Below are positions 1 to 7,797 of a stretch of 64,000 nucleotides of DNA, piece by piece. The stretch comes from JAUSIF01 sp040901465 (lineage in GTDB: Bacteria > Pseudomonadota > Alphaproteobacteria > Rhizobiales > Xanthobacteraceae): positions 124,001 to 188,000 of the forward strand of contig JBBDYN010000002.1 in NCBI GenBank assembly GCA_040901465.1, given 5' to 3'. The position numbers and the translations under genes were made by a program. The stretch's first letter is position 1; each line of letters opens with the position of its first letter. The notes beneath the pieces are model-generated. The model did not search any database, was not told where the DNA came from, and saw nothing but the letters and a program-made list of their open reading frames with translations.

Positions 1-1505
1 ATGTCGCCGTTCTCCACGAGCGCGAGCGGCCCGCCGATCGCCGATTCCGGCGACACTTCGCCGAGCACCAGCCCCTTGTTCACGAGCCCGGACAATTGGC
101 CGTCGGTCACCACCGCGACATTCGGTCCGAGGCCGGCTCCGTCAAGCTGAAAGACCAGTCGCGAGGCGCCACCCATGCCCGGTCCGCCGCGCACACCCAT
201 GCCGCGCAGCACCACGGCATCGCCGAGCTTGATCTTGCCCGCCTTCAGCGCCTCCTCCGCGTCCGGCGAATTTTCGAACACGTTTGCCTTGCCGATGAAC
301 GACAGCGGCCGCCCTTCGCCGCGCAGGCCGATCTTCACGATTGCGCCTTCCGGCGCGAGATTGCCGCGCAGGATCACGATGCCCGGCTTGTTCGCGAATG
401 GCCGCTGCATCGGCCGAATCACTTCCGGATCGGAGACTTTTACGTCGGCGAGATTATCTGCAACCGACTTGCCGGTGACGGTCATCGCCGAGGTTTCCAG
501 TATTGATTCGAGCTGCTTCATCACGCCGCGTGCGCCGCCCGCGGCCTCGAATTGCTCAATCGTGTGCTTGCCGATCGGCATCACGGCGCTGAGGATCGGC
601 ACGCGATCTGCAAGCATCTCGAACAACTCGTAGACGTCGACATCGACGCCGGCTTCGAGCGCGATCGCTTGCAGATGCTTGATGCAATTGATCGAGCCGG
701 ACACGGCGAGCACCACCGCGGCCGCATTGAGGAACGCGCCCTTGGTCAGGATCGTGCGCGGCCTGAGATCCTCCCACACCATCTCGACGATGCGTTCGCC
801 TGATCGTTTCGCGTAGTCGAACATCTTCGGGCTGTTCGCAGCGACCGGCGCGCCGCCCGGCAGGCTCATGCCGAGCGCCTCCACGACCGAATGCATCGAG
901 TTCGCCGTACCCATGCCGGCGCATACGCCCGGCCCGCGGATCGCGTTGTCCGCCATGCCTTTCAGATCTTCGAAGCTGAGCGAGCCCGCCACGTGGTGCC
1001 CGGCGGCGAGGAAGACTTCCTCGATGTCGACGTGATGGCCCTGATATTGGCCGGCCTTTTGGTATCCGCACAGCACCGAGATCGTCGGAATATTCGTGCG
1101 CGCCGCCGCCATGAGATGGCCCGGCGGGGTCTTGTCGCACGAAGAAAGACACACCATCCCGTCGAGCTGCGCGCCCTCCACCTGCACCTCGATGTCGTTG
1201 GTGATGAGGTCGCGGCTCGGCAGCAGGAAGGTGCCCGCGCGCCCCGCGCTCGTGATGAAGTCGCTCACGGCCATGGTGCGGATTTCGAACGGCAGGCCGC
1301 CGGCGACGCGGATCGCGTCCTTCACCACCTTCGCGACGCCGTCGAGATGACTGAAGCAGATCGAAAGTTCCGACGACGAGTTCACCACCGCGATCTTCGG
1401 CTTCTCCATGTCCTCGTCGGTGAGACCGAGCGCGCGCCACTGCGCGCGCCGCACCGCCCATCGCGATGTGCCCGGCTCGAAATTGCTCCGCAATTTTCGA
1501 TTCAT
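1..1505 (-). CDS. IlvD/Edd-family dehydratase (partial, C-terminus outside window)
   Basis: Member of the dihydroxy-acid/sugar-acid dehydratase family, Fe-S enzymes that remove water from 2,3-dihydroxy acids to give 2-keto acids. 501 residues are visible and no stop is reached before the window edge. The family cysteine motifs are present: ICFSHLD near residue 36, SSCDKTPPG near residue 107 and GVCAGMGTANSM near residue 180. The C-terminal part shows the usual GLVNKGLVLGEVSPE-type segment. The start is the ATG at 1505, preceded by a GGGGAA ribosome site 2 bases upstream. It lies 23 bp after the aconitase-X small subunit and is surely the last visible gene of that operon. Sequence alone does not separate biosynthetic IlvD from catabolic sugar-acid dehydratases. 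The company of AcnX and an FAD oxidoreductase, with no ilv genes, favours a catabolic substrate. Confidence 0.85.
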   Translation of the reverse strand, partial: MNRKLRSNFEPGTSRWAVRRAQWRALGLTDEDMEKPKIAVVNSSSELSICFSHLDGVAKVVKDAIRVAGGLPFEIRTMAVSDFITSAGRAGTFLLPSRDLITNDIEVQVEGAQLDGMVCLSSCDKTPPGHLMAAARTNIPTISVLCGYQKAGQYQGHHVDIEEVFLAAGHHVAGSLSFEDLKGMADNAIRGPGVCAGMGTANSMHSVVEALGMSLPGGAPVAANSPKMFDYAKRSGERIVEMVWEDLRPRTILTKGAFLNAAAVVLAVSGSINCIKHLQAIALEAGVDVDVYELFEMLADRVPILSAVMPIGKHTIEQFEAAGGARGVMKQLESILETSAMTVTGKSVADNLADVKVSDPEVIRPMQRPFANKPGIVILRGNLAPEGAIVKIGLRGEGRPLSFIGKANVFENSPDAEEALKAGKIKLGDAVVLRGMGVRGGPGMGGASRLVFQLDGAGLGPNVAVVTDGQLSGLVNKGLVLGEVSPESAIGGPLALVENGD

Positions 1506-1528
1506 TGTTCCCCTTGGCGCACAGCCAG

Positions 1529-1966
1529 CTATTCGGCGGCCGTCTTCGCGGCTGTCCGCTTCGTCACCTCGACCACGCCCTTGTCGGCGTCGACCTTCAC
1601 CCAGTCGCCGGTCTCGATCACCGAAAGCGGGTCCTTGTCGAAGTCGCTCATCGCCGGCACGTGCGTGACCACGGCGCCGAGCGCGGCCTTCGTCGTCATC
1701 TTGTTGAACAGCATCGCCTTGGGCGCCGCACCCGCGACGCGCGCGAGATGGAAATAATGCGAATACCCCGACGATCCCTTGGCGCCCGGAAATACGAGCA
1801 CCTTATCCTTGAAGCTCTGGCCCACGAGCTCATGCCGCCGCTCGATGATCGTGCCGGTGTTGGCGTCGATCCCGCCCCAGCCGGAGATCGTATCCGTCGT
1901 GACGATCGCCTCGCCCTCGGCGACGCCGCCGACCACCTTGCGTCCGCGCAGCACGACCTTGCTCAT
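1529..1966 (-). CDS. Aconitase X small (swivel) subunit, DUF126 family
   Basis: 145 residues forming the swivel domain that closes over the AcnX active site. The segment TTDTISGWGGIDANTGTI and the following FPGAKGSSGYSHY stretch are typical of the DUF126 family, whose conserved GS-S motif binds the substrate carboxylate or phosphate. The start ATG overlaps the stop of the large subunit as ATGA (1963-1966), so the two are translationally coupled. Split AcnX pairs of this kind in bacteria include cis-3-hydroxy-L-proline dehydratases (type II), and in archaea mevalonate-5-phosphate dehydratase. The substrate here cannot be read from the sequence. No proline racemase or Pyr4H2C reductase gene, the usual partners of hydroxyproline AcnX, is visible nearby. 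Confidence 0.88.
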   Translation of the reverse strand: MSKVVLRGRKVVGGVAEGEAIVTTDTISGWGGIDANTGTIIERRHELVGQSFKDKVLVFPGAKGSSGYSHYFHLARVAGAAPKAMLFNKMTTKAALGAVVTHVPAMSDFDKDPLSVIETGDWVKVDADKGVVEVTKRTAAKTAAE

Positions 1967-3240
1967 GACAAGCCTCCGCGCCAGCGGCCGGTGAGCGCCG
2001 CGTCCACGCATTGCTCGACCGTGCCGAACCAGGTCTGACACTTCATGATCGCCGGCAAGTAATGCGCCTGCTTGGCGGAGTCGGTCGCGACGACCATGGT
2101 GCCCTTCGGCATCACGCGGCCGATGGCCGGGCACGTATCGCTCATGAGATGCGCGCCGGCGGCGCGAATGATATCGCCGTAGCCGTTGAGTTCGGCGGTG
2201 TCGCGCAGCGCGCGCGGCGTGAAGATCCAGAGCTGCGTGTTCGGAGAGAGCTTTTTGCCGTCGAGGAGCATTGCTGCGGTCCACACCTGTTCGATGGAAT
2301 TATGCGGGCAGCCGAGCATGACGAAATCGACCGCCGTGTCCTTCGCCGACGAATTGAGATTGTCGTAGGCGAGCTTGCGCTCGGCTCGGCCGTACTTGAG
2401 CCGCTCGAGAGGTTTCCTCTTACCGAACGCCTGCTCGACCGTCTCCGCTTCCGGCGTGACACCGGGGATATGGTACATCTCGACGCCGCCCGAGGACGCC
2501 GCCGCTGCGCCGAAGTGCTTGAGCTTGATCATGCTCGGCGTGTGCCGGATGCCGGCAAGCACGGGAATGTCTTCCTGCACGATCTCGCCGATCGCGTAGC
2601 CGAGAAGTCCCCACTCCATCATGTCGTCGACGTCGACCTCCACGTCGACGAGATGCGTGCCGAAACGATTTTCGTCAAGGTGAAAGCCCCAATAGGGAAT
2701 CTTGCCGGTGATGCTCGCGGCACCCGTGCTTTCGCGCCCCTCGGTATTGGTGCGCGCGCCGAGCACGCCGTTGCAATAGACGACCGCCGAAGATTCCATC
2801 CAGGCGCAATGCTCGCCGCGCACCGGCACGTTGCCGACCTGATAGGGCGTGCAAGTATTGAACATCGCCACGCCGCGCCGGCCGAAATAGCTCTCCGCCT
2901 GTTTCTGCCGGTTCACCGCTTCCTCCGGGACGCCGGTGACGTGCGCGTTCTGCGTATCGATGCCGTGGATCAACTGGCAGGTATAGACCTCGGCCTGCGG
3001 GGTCTCGACCACTTCGTCGCTGTCGAGATTGAATTTCGAAAAGACCGCGTCCATTCCCTTCTCCGCGAAGGGTTTCATGGCGGGCGAGCCCGCGTTCCAG
3101 GTTCCGGCGACGTTCTTGGTGTCGACGAGCCGCTCCGCGCCGAGCGCTTCGCCGTAGCGCACGAGCAGATCCATCGCCTTCTGTTTGGCCTTGCCGCCCT
3201 TGCCGTCGAGCAGCGTCTTTTCCGCGTCCGTGAGCTTCAT
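1963..3240 (-). CDS. Aconitase X catalytic (large) subunit, DUF521 family
   Basis: 425 residues, the normal size for a stand-alone AcnX catalytic subunit. Aconitase-superfamily lyase that carries an Fe-S cluster and performs dehydration/hydration together with the small subunit. Visible family motifs are FNTCTPYQVG near residue 121, the GEHCAWMESSAV segment with NGVLGARTNTEG after it, and LGCPHNSIEQ near residue 317; their cysteines (CTPY, LGCPH and a late TCPA) are the expected cluster ligands. The start is the ATG at 3240 with GAGG upstream; a longer reading toward 3366 would run into the preceding gene. It starts 7 bp after the FAD oxidoreductase stop and overlaps the small subunit by 4 bp. 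The role is inferred to be catabolic; the substrate is unknown. Confidence 0.9.
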   Translation of the reverse strand: MKLTDAEKTLLDGKGGKAKQKAMDLLVRYGEALGAERLVDTKNVAGTWNAGSPAMKPFAEKGMDAVFSKFNLDSDEVVETPQAEVYTCQLIHGIDTQNAHVTGVPEEAVNRQKQAESYFGRRGVAMFNTCTPYQVGNVPVRGEHCAWMESSAVVYCNGVLGARTNTEGRESTGAASITGKIPYWGFHLDENRFGTHLVDVEVDVDDMMEWGLLGYAIGEIVQEDIPVLAGIRHTPSMIKLKHFGAAAASSGGVEMYHIPGVTPEAETVEQAFGKRKPLERLKYGRAERKLAYDNLNSSAKDTAVDFVMLGCPHNSIEQVWTAAMLLDGKKLSPNTQLWIFTPRALRDTAELNGYGDIIRAAGAHLMSDTCPAIGRVMPKGTMVVATDSAKQAHYLPAIMKCQTWFGTVEQCVDAALTGRWRGGLS

Positions 3241-3247
3241 GGCCGCC

Positions 3248-4564
3248 TCACCACGGTTTGTCGGTGCGATCCAGATTGTCGTGCAGCCGCTTCTGCAGCG
3301 AGGCCACGTCGATCTGATGCACGCTGCCGCTACCCGCGAGATCGAGCGCGTGCGCAGCCGCCGCACCCATGGCGATGCAGGGTCCCATCACGCGCACGCT
3401 CGAAAGTGCCGCCGTGTCGGCGTCGATGCAACGGCCCGCCGCGACGATGTTGTCCGCCTCGTCCGGAATGAGGCTGCCGAGCGGCACATAGTGCACGTGA
3501 TCCTCGGGGAAGACATGCCAATGGTAGCCCGCACCGTGATCGTGCAATTCGACTGGCCACGCCGTGCGCGCAACCGCATCGGGAAAGTGCTTACCCGCGC
3601 GAACGTCGTCGATCGAAAGCTGCTGCCGTCCGACGATCCAGCGCGTCTGCCGGATGCCGGGAAAGCCGAAGGCGCGGATGCGCGCCTTGCCGAAGCATTC
3701 GGGAAATTCGGTTTGCAGGAAATGCACCGCGCGTTCCGCCTGGTCCTTGCCTTCCAGCGCCTTTTGCGAGGCCGCGAGCGGCTCGAGCGGCGTCTCGACG
3801 TGAGTGATGTTCATCGCGGCGACCCCGCGTCCGGGAATAATGAACGCGAGCCCGTCGCGGCGCAGCAGCCCGTATTCGTCGCCCTTTTCTTTCATCCGAG
3901 CGGTGATCTGGTCGCGCGTCGGCTGCTTCGCCTCGTCGATATTTTCCAGCACCACCATCTGCGTGCCGAACACCCGATTCACTTCCGGCTCGCGGCACGC
4001 GAACCCCGCCTGCCATGTGATCGCCGCGTCGCCGCTCGCGTCGACGTAGCCGGTCGCTTTCACCGTCACGTCTCCGTACTTCGTCGCGAATTCGAGCGAT
4101 TTCACGCGTCGGCCGTCGACGTTCACCTGGCGCAGTGTCGCGCCGAGCAAGGGCGTGATGCCCGCCTTCTGTACGGACTTCTCGACCCAGCGCCCGAGCG
4201 CGATCTCGTCGTAATAGACAACGGTCGTGTGCGGCCCGTGCCGGTAATGCAGCGCGTTCTCCTGCTTGCCGAGGTCGCGCAGGAGATCGTCGGCGATGAG
4301 ATGCGTGAACTGGTAGCCGTGCGTGCCGTTGGAGAACAGACCGCAGAACGTGCCGATGATCGAGTTCACCGCCTGGCCGCCGAGCGCGGGCAGGCTGTCG
4401 ACGAGAATGACCTTGCGTCCGAGCTTCGCCGCTTCCAGCGCCGCCGAGGCGCCGGCGATGCCGGAGCCCACGACGCAAATGTCCGCGCCGACTTCGCGTG
4501 CCGCCGCCGCGCCGTTGCGCCGCACGATCTTGGTCGCGGTCGTTGGCCCTGTGGACTCTGCCAT
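3248..4564 (-). CDS. FAD-dependent oxidoreductase (FAD_oxidored type)
   Basis: 438 residues. The N-terminal dinucleotide fold is clear: VVGSGIAGASAALEAAKLG followed by KVILVDS near residues 30-53, then the ALGGQAVNS motif that in this family sits over the flavin. A C-terminal FAD-closing segment reads ADNIVAAGRCIDAD with SSVRVMGPCIAMG. This matches the FAD_oxidored family (PF12831-like), soluble flavoproteins that oxidise or reduce small acids. The ATG at 4564 is chosen because GGAAG lies 5 bases before it; a TTG at 4579 is also open in frame. It is the first gene of the operon and 156 bp downstream of the LysR gene on the same strand. A redox step before or after the AcnX and IlvD-type dehydrations is inferred; the substrate is unknown. 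Confidence 0.82.
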   Translation of the reverse strand: MAESTGPTTATKIVRRNGAAAAREVGADICVVGSGIAGASAALEAAKLGRKVILVDSLPALGGQAVNSIIGTFCGLFSNGTHGYQFTHLIADDLLRDLGKQENALHYRHGPHTTVVYYDEIALGRWVEKSVQKAGITPLLGATLRQVNVDGRRVKSLEFATKYGDVTVKATGYVDASGDAAITWQAGFACREPEVNRVFGTQMVVLENIDEAKQPTRDQITARMKEKGDEYGLLRRDGLAFIIPGRGVAAMNITHVETPLEPLAASQKALEGKDQAERAVHFLQTEFPECFGKARIRAFGFPGIRQTRWIVGRQQLSIDDVRAGKHFPDAVARTAWPVELHDHGAGYHWHVFPEDHVHYVPLGSLIPDEADNIVAAGRCIDADTAALSSVRVMGPCIAMGAAAAHALDLAGSGSVHQIDVASLQKRLHDNLDRTDKPW

Positions 4565-4720
4565 CGTCTTCCATCCCAATCCCAGGTTAGCCCGGCGAAG
4601 CTAATGCAATTCAGACCGAGGTATAACCGCGTTTCTTGCGCTGGCAGCTATCGTAAATCGCAAAGGATCGAATTCGCCGGGTCTTGTTAAAGCGCAACAT
4701 TGCCAAGGACATCCGCGCGC

Positions 4721-5620
4721 TCACGGCAGGTCCCACGGCGGCACCGGCACGAACGCGCTGCGAATGGTGGTGAGCAGCGCTTGCACCCGAGCGAGTCCCA
4801 CGCGGCTCTGCGGAATGAATGCCTTGAGCCAATAATCCGGGAGAGGAAATTCCTCTAGCACCGGCACGAGCGCGCCGCTCCTTAGCGCCTGTTTCGCGAT
4901 CAGTTTCGAGAGCACGGCCACGCCGACGCCGTTTTGCGCCGCGGCGACGATCACCTGGATGTCGTTCGAGCTGAATTTCGGGCGCACCGAAACATTGATC
5001 GGCCCGCGCCGGCTGTGGAACGTCCAGGCCGAGCCGGCCGGCTGGAACACGAGGCAATCGTGATTGACGAGATCGCGCGGATGTTTCGGATGGCCGCGCT
5101 GCGCAAGATAGGCGGGCGACGCGCAGGCGACGCGCGGGTAGGGGAGCAGCGCTTCCTCGATGACGCCTTCATAAGAAGTCGGCAGCACGCCGAGCACGAC
5201 GTCGAAGCCTTCCTCGATCGGATTGACCGAGCGGTCGATCAGGACGACCTCGAGTGTCACGCGCGTATTCGCCTGCTGGAATTCGTTGAACACCTTGCCG
5301 AGGTGCAACCTTGTCAGCGCCGTCGGCGCCTTGACGCGGATGTGCCCTTCCAGCTCGCCCGGCGAGCGCAGCATGCCGGCGACGAGATCTTCGTACTCGA
5401 CGATGATCCCCCGGATCGTAGGCAGATACTGTTCGCCGATTTCCGTGAGCCGCACGCGGCGCGTGGTGCGTTCGAGCAGCCGCGAGCGCAGCTGCCACTC
5501 GAGCTGATTGACGCGCTTGGAGACGACCGATGGCGCCACCGAAAGCTGCCGCGCCGCCTCGGAAAAGCTTCCGCTGCGGGCGGTGGCCAGGAACGCCTTC
5601 ATATTGAGGATCGTATCCAT
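4721..5620 (-). CDS. LysR-family transcriptional regulator
   Basis: 299 residues. The N-terminal winged helix (residues 1-60) contains ATARSGSFSEAARQL and SVVSKRVNQLE, the classic LysR recognition helix region, followed by the linker and a substrate-binding effector domain (residues about 88-295) with the FDVVLGVLP segment. Members act as tetramers that sense a pathway intermediate. The start ATG at 5620 aligns with the usual LysR N-terminus; an in-frame start 42 bases upstream would add an atypical extension. It is transcribed in the same direction as the FAD/AcnX/IlvD operon and directly ahead of it, rather than divergently, so it may be co-transcribed with or activate that operon across the 156-bp gap. 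Confidence 0.9.
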   Translation of the reverse strand: MDTILNMKAFLATARSGSFSEAARQLSVAPSVVSKRVNQLEWQLRSRLLERTTRRVRLTEIGEQYLPTIRGIIVEYEDLVAGMLRSPGELEGHIRVKAPTALTRLHLGKVFNEFQQANTRVTLEVVLIDRSVNPIEEGFDVVLGVLPTSYEGVIEEALLPYPRVACASPAYLAQRGHPKHPRDLVNHDCLVFQPAGSAWTFHSRRGPINVSVRPKFSSNDIQVIVAAAQNGVGVAVLSKLIAKQALRSGALVPVLEEFPLPDYWLKAFIPQSRVGLARVQALLTTIRSAFVPVPPWDLP

Positions 5621-5792
5621 TGGCGTTTTGATTATTCTCACTTTGCTAGCGAATATATCCAAAGAACGGGCTGTTCGGAGCGATTTTGAATGAAGCGATG
5701 CTTGACGGCGGCTCTTTGAGATGGAATCCGGTGGTGGGTCAATTCAAATAAGGCAGGTCACATCGCCACTCGCGCGCGCGTAGCGGCCCGCA

Positions 5793-5805
5793 TATATTGT
5801 AAAAA
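5793..5805 (+). promoter_or_regulatory. Candidate -10 box giving a leaderless transcript
   Basis: TATATT at 5793-5798 is 7 bases from the ATG of the small basic protein, where transcription would be expected to begin. No Shine-Dalgarno sequence is present and no clear -35 box is seen in the GC-rich stretch upstream. Inference from spacing only. Confidence 0.3.
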
Positions 5806-6050
5806 TGCCCGAAAAGTCCCCTAAACGCCCGCGCGACCCTAACCAGCTTGCAAAGCGGCTCGTCGATATCGCGACTGGGCAAATCGACGGTAGTTCGCCA
5901 TCCCCCGAAGAGGGCAAAGACCCCGCCGCAGTGAAGCGGGGTCGCTTAGGGGGCCTTAAAGGGGGTCGCGTCCGCGCCGAGAAAATGACGCCCGCTGAGA
6001 GAAAAGCCAGTGCACGAAAGGCGGGTAGGGCACGCTGGTCGCGGACCTAA
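5805..6050 (+). CDS. Small basic KGG-repeat-like protein
   Basis: 81 residues, very basic and low complexity, with the segment RGRLGGLKGGRVRAEKMTP and a lysine/arginine-rich tail ending RARWSRT. Proteins of this kind occur widely in Alphaproteobacteria, often labelled histone-like or KGG stress proteins, and frequently sit beside mobile DNA. Function is not established; nucleic-acid binding is an inference from charge. There is no ribosome site before the ATG. Instead a TATATT box at 5793-5798 lies 7 bases upstream, so the mRNA may be leaderless. It converges on the winged-helix gene that ends 2 bp away. Confidence 0.6.
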   Translation: MPEKSPKRPRDPNQLAKRLVDIATGQIDGSSPSPEEGKDPAAVKRGRLGGLKGGRVRAEKMTPAERKASARKAGRARWSRT

Positions 6051-6051
6051 C

Positions 6052-6513
6052 TTAGTCGCCCCCTTTGTCGGCGACTTTCGCATCCTTCTTGCCGAAGCTT
6101 CGGTTGGGGTACCACTCCTTAAGGCCCCAAGTACCACGATCGACGCGGACAACATCGCCAACCTCGGCGAAGCGGCGCGTAAGAACCGATCCGATCGTGT
6201 TGGCGGGCTCTCTGGAATTCAGAACCAAGCCCCCGGCCTTAAACAGAGCGGCAATTTCAGGATTCCGCAGCGGTTGCCGCTTCGCCGCGAGAAGCTTCCT
6301 AGCGGCGTCAACAATGGACAGCCCCAAGAGCGCGCCGGGCCCGTCCACGGTCTTACCTAGGGTTTCGGAACCGGGGCGCGTCTGAGCTGCGTCGCTCGGC
6401 CCACCGCGCAGCGATTCGATAGCCGCGATCGCCTGCAAAATCTGGTCGCGCTTGGCGTACAAATCCGCGAGGACAACCTCGTAGTGATCGATTCCATTAG
6501 GTTCTTCAGGCAT
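6052..6513 (-). CDS. Conserved hypothetical protein with winged-helix-like C-terminus
   Basis: 153 residues from the ATG at 6513, which has GGAG 9 bases upstream; an ATG at 6531 is also in frame. The N-terminal third (VLADLYAKRDQILQAIAAIE) looks like a coiled coil. The C-terminal part, from LSIVDAARKLLAAKRQPLRN through FAEVGDVVRVDRGTWGLKEW, has the helix-helix-strand-hairpin pattern of a HARE-HTH or restriction-type winged helix, ending in a typical wing (RGTWGLKEW). DNA binding is inferred. The gene faces the KGG-like gene tail to tail, and both lie beside a transposase, so they may be cargo of a mobile segment. No specific function can be assigned. Confidence 0.6.
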   Translation of the reverse strand: MPEEPNGIDHYEVVLADLYAKRDQILQAIAAIESLRGGPSDAAQTRPGSETLGKTVDGPGALLGLSIVDAARKLLAAKRQPLRNPEIAALFKAGGLVLNSREPANTIGSVLTRRFAEVGDVVRVDRGTWGLKEWYPNRSFGKKDAKVADKGGD

Positions 6514-6669
6514 TTCTTGCTCTCCGGGCATGGGTGTGCTATACGGAAAGCCGCGAAGCGACCGGCCTTCCGGGCGGGACATCAGGGGTCACGGACCCCC
6601 TCTCGTTTTTTTGGCCGTCATCTTCTTCGCAACCTCCTTGGCTCTAGGCTTTCCAGGCCGGGTGGATTA

Positions 6670-6706
6670 GGGCGCGATCGGCCGTGAATCCGATCGCGCC
6701 CTTTAT
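6670..6706 (+). terminator. Terminator-like perfect hairpin
   Basis: GGGCGCGATCGG (6670-6681) pairs exactly with CCGATCGCGCCC (6690-6701) around an 8-base loop and is followed on the plus strand by TTTATGTT. No plus-strand gene ends just before it, so it may instead be an element boundary or protect the transposase from read-through. Confidence 0.45.
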
Positions 6707-6820
6707 GTTGCACATCCACGATTCAAAATCAAGCGCGCCGAGTGGTGGCCCGCGCGCGCCTGCCGCGCCGTCGCCACCGATGGGCCATGCCTGCTAAGGA
6801 CTGCATGGGTAGCATTAGTC

Positions 6821-6870
6821 CTATAAGGGTATATAGGGCTAGATAGGGCTATATAAGGCTTATAGGGCCC
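6821..6870 (+). repeat. Five tandem 10-bp units, consensus about ATATAGGGCT
   Basis: Five consecutive decamers are seen in exact 10-base register: CTATAAGGGT, ATATAGGGCT, AGATAGGGCT, ATATAAGGCT and TATAGGGCCC. One turn of the helix per unit would place the A/T steps on one face of the DNA. The array ends 42 bp before the transposase -35 box. Iterated sites of this kind can bind a transposase or regulator cooperatively or bend DNA; which applies here is unknown. Confidence 0.7.
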
Positions 6871-6911
6871 ATAGTACTCTCTATAATCCATGCAGATACA
6901 CACAGAGTGTA

Positions 6912-6939
6912 TTGACTTGTGTGTGTTCTCACGTATAAG
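6912..6939 (+). promoter_or_regulatory. Promoter of the IS1-family transposase
   Basis: TTGACT (6912-6917) and TATAAG (6934-6939) are separated by 16 bp, close to the sigma-70 consensus. The predicted start of transcription is within a base or two of the ATG at 6947, so the message would have almost no leader. Confidence 0.5.
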
Positions 6940-6946
6940 GGTCAGT

Positions 6947-7786
6947 ATGAATCGGCTGACCCGAGAAGAACGCGCCCAAATCCTAAGCCTTCTGTGCGAG
7001 GGGATGAGCATCCGTGCCGTCACGCGGATTACCGGCGCAAGCAAGAACACGGTGGCAAGGCTTCTGGTCGATACGGGCCGCGCCTGTGCTGCCTACCAAG
7101 ATCGCGTACTGCGTAATCTCCCGTGCAAGCGCATCCAGGTCGATGAAATCTGGTCGTTCGTCTATGCGAAGCGCGAGCACGTGCGCCACACGAAGGCGGC
7201 CCCAGTCGATGCCGGCGACGTGTGGACGTGGACTGCTCTTTGCGCCGACACGAAGCTGCTCGCCACTTTCTACGTTGGTGATCGCACGTTCAATTCGGCA
7301 CGTGATTTTTTGAACGACTTGCGCGAGCGGCTTGCGGGCCGCGTGCAGATCACGAGCGACGGCTGGCGTGCGTACTCATACGCAATCGACACTGCGTTCG
7401 GTGACGACGTTGACTACGCGCAGCTGCAAAAGATTTACGGTCCGGAGATCGCCGGAGAGAAGCGATACAGCCCCGCTCAATGCATTGGCGCAAAGCGCGA
7501 GGTCGTGAAGGGCAATCCCGACCACGCGCACATCAGCACTTCATATGTCGAGCGCCAGAACCTGACGATGCGAATGCACATGCGCCGCTTTACCCGGCTT
7601 ACCAACGCATTTTCAAAGAAGATCGAAAATCACGTATGTGCGGTTGCCCTTCACACGATGTTTTACAATTTCGTTCGCGTGCATCAGACGCTAAAGGTAA
7701 CTCCTGCGATGGCGGCGGGCGTCACGTCTCGGCTTTGGGAAATGACCGATATTGTGGAAATGCTTGAATCGTTTGAAGCGAGATAA
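6947..7786 (+). CDS. IS1-family transposase
   Basis: 279 residues from the ATG at 6947. The N-terminal helix-turn-helix includes MSIRAVTRITGASKNTVARL. The catalytic core shows the DDE residues in order: VDEIWSFV near residue 64, TSDGWRAY near residue 136 and TSYVERQNLTMR near residue 201, followed by MRRFTRLTNAFSKKIENH and FVRVHQTLKVTPAMAAG. This is the long single-ORF IS1-like family of Alphaproteobacteria rather than the frameshifted enterobacterial IS1. The reading frame is intact. No convincing terminal inverted repeats were found by eye, so the edges of the element are not defined. The unknown gene at 7798 follows after 11 bp and may be part of the same unit. Confidence 0.85.
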   Translation: MNRLTREERAQILSLLCEGMSIRAVTRITGASKNTVARLLVDTGRACAAYQDRVLRNLPCKRIQVDEIWSFVYAKREHVRHTKAAPVDAGDVWTWTALCADTKLLATFYVGDRTFNSARDFLNDLRERLAGRVQITSDGWRAYSYAIDTAFGDDVDYAQLQKIYGPEIAGEKRYSPAQCIGAKREVVKGNPDHAHISTSYVERQNLTMRMHMRRFTRLTNAFSKKIENHVCAVALHTMFYNFVRVHQTLKVTPAMAAGVTSRLWEMTDIVEMLESFEAR

Positions 7787-7797
7787 GCGCAAAATCA

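Larger units (their letters stand above)
6514..6946. other. 433-bp non-coding stretch upstream of the IS1-family transposase
   Basis: No convincing gene on either strand. It contains a perfect 12-bp inverted repeat at 6670-6701, a five-unit 10-bp tandem array at 6821-6870 and the transposase promoter at 6912-6939. It is more AT-rich than the flanking chromosome in its right half, which fits imported DNA. Confidence 0.6.

Noticed and set aside
556..1461. 301-codon minus-strand frame within the IlvD/Edd gene
   Set aside because: It is in the wrong frame; the true IlvD/Edd reading carries the CDK and CAGM motifs and runs unbroken from 1505 to the window edge.
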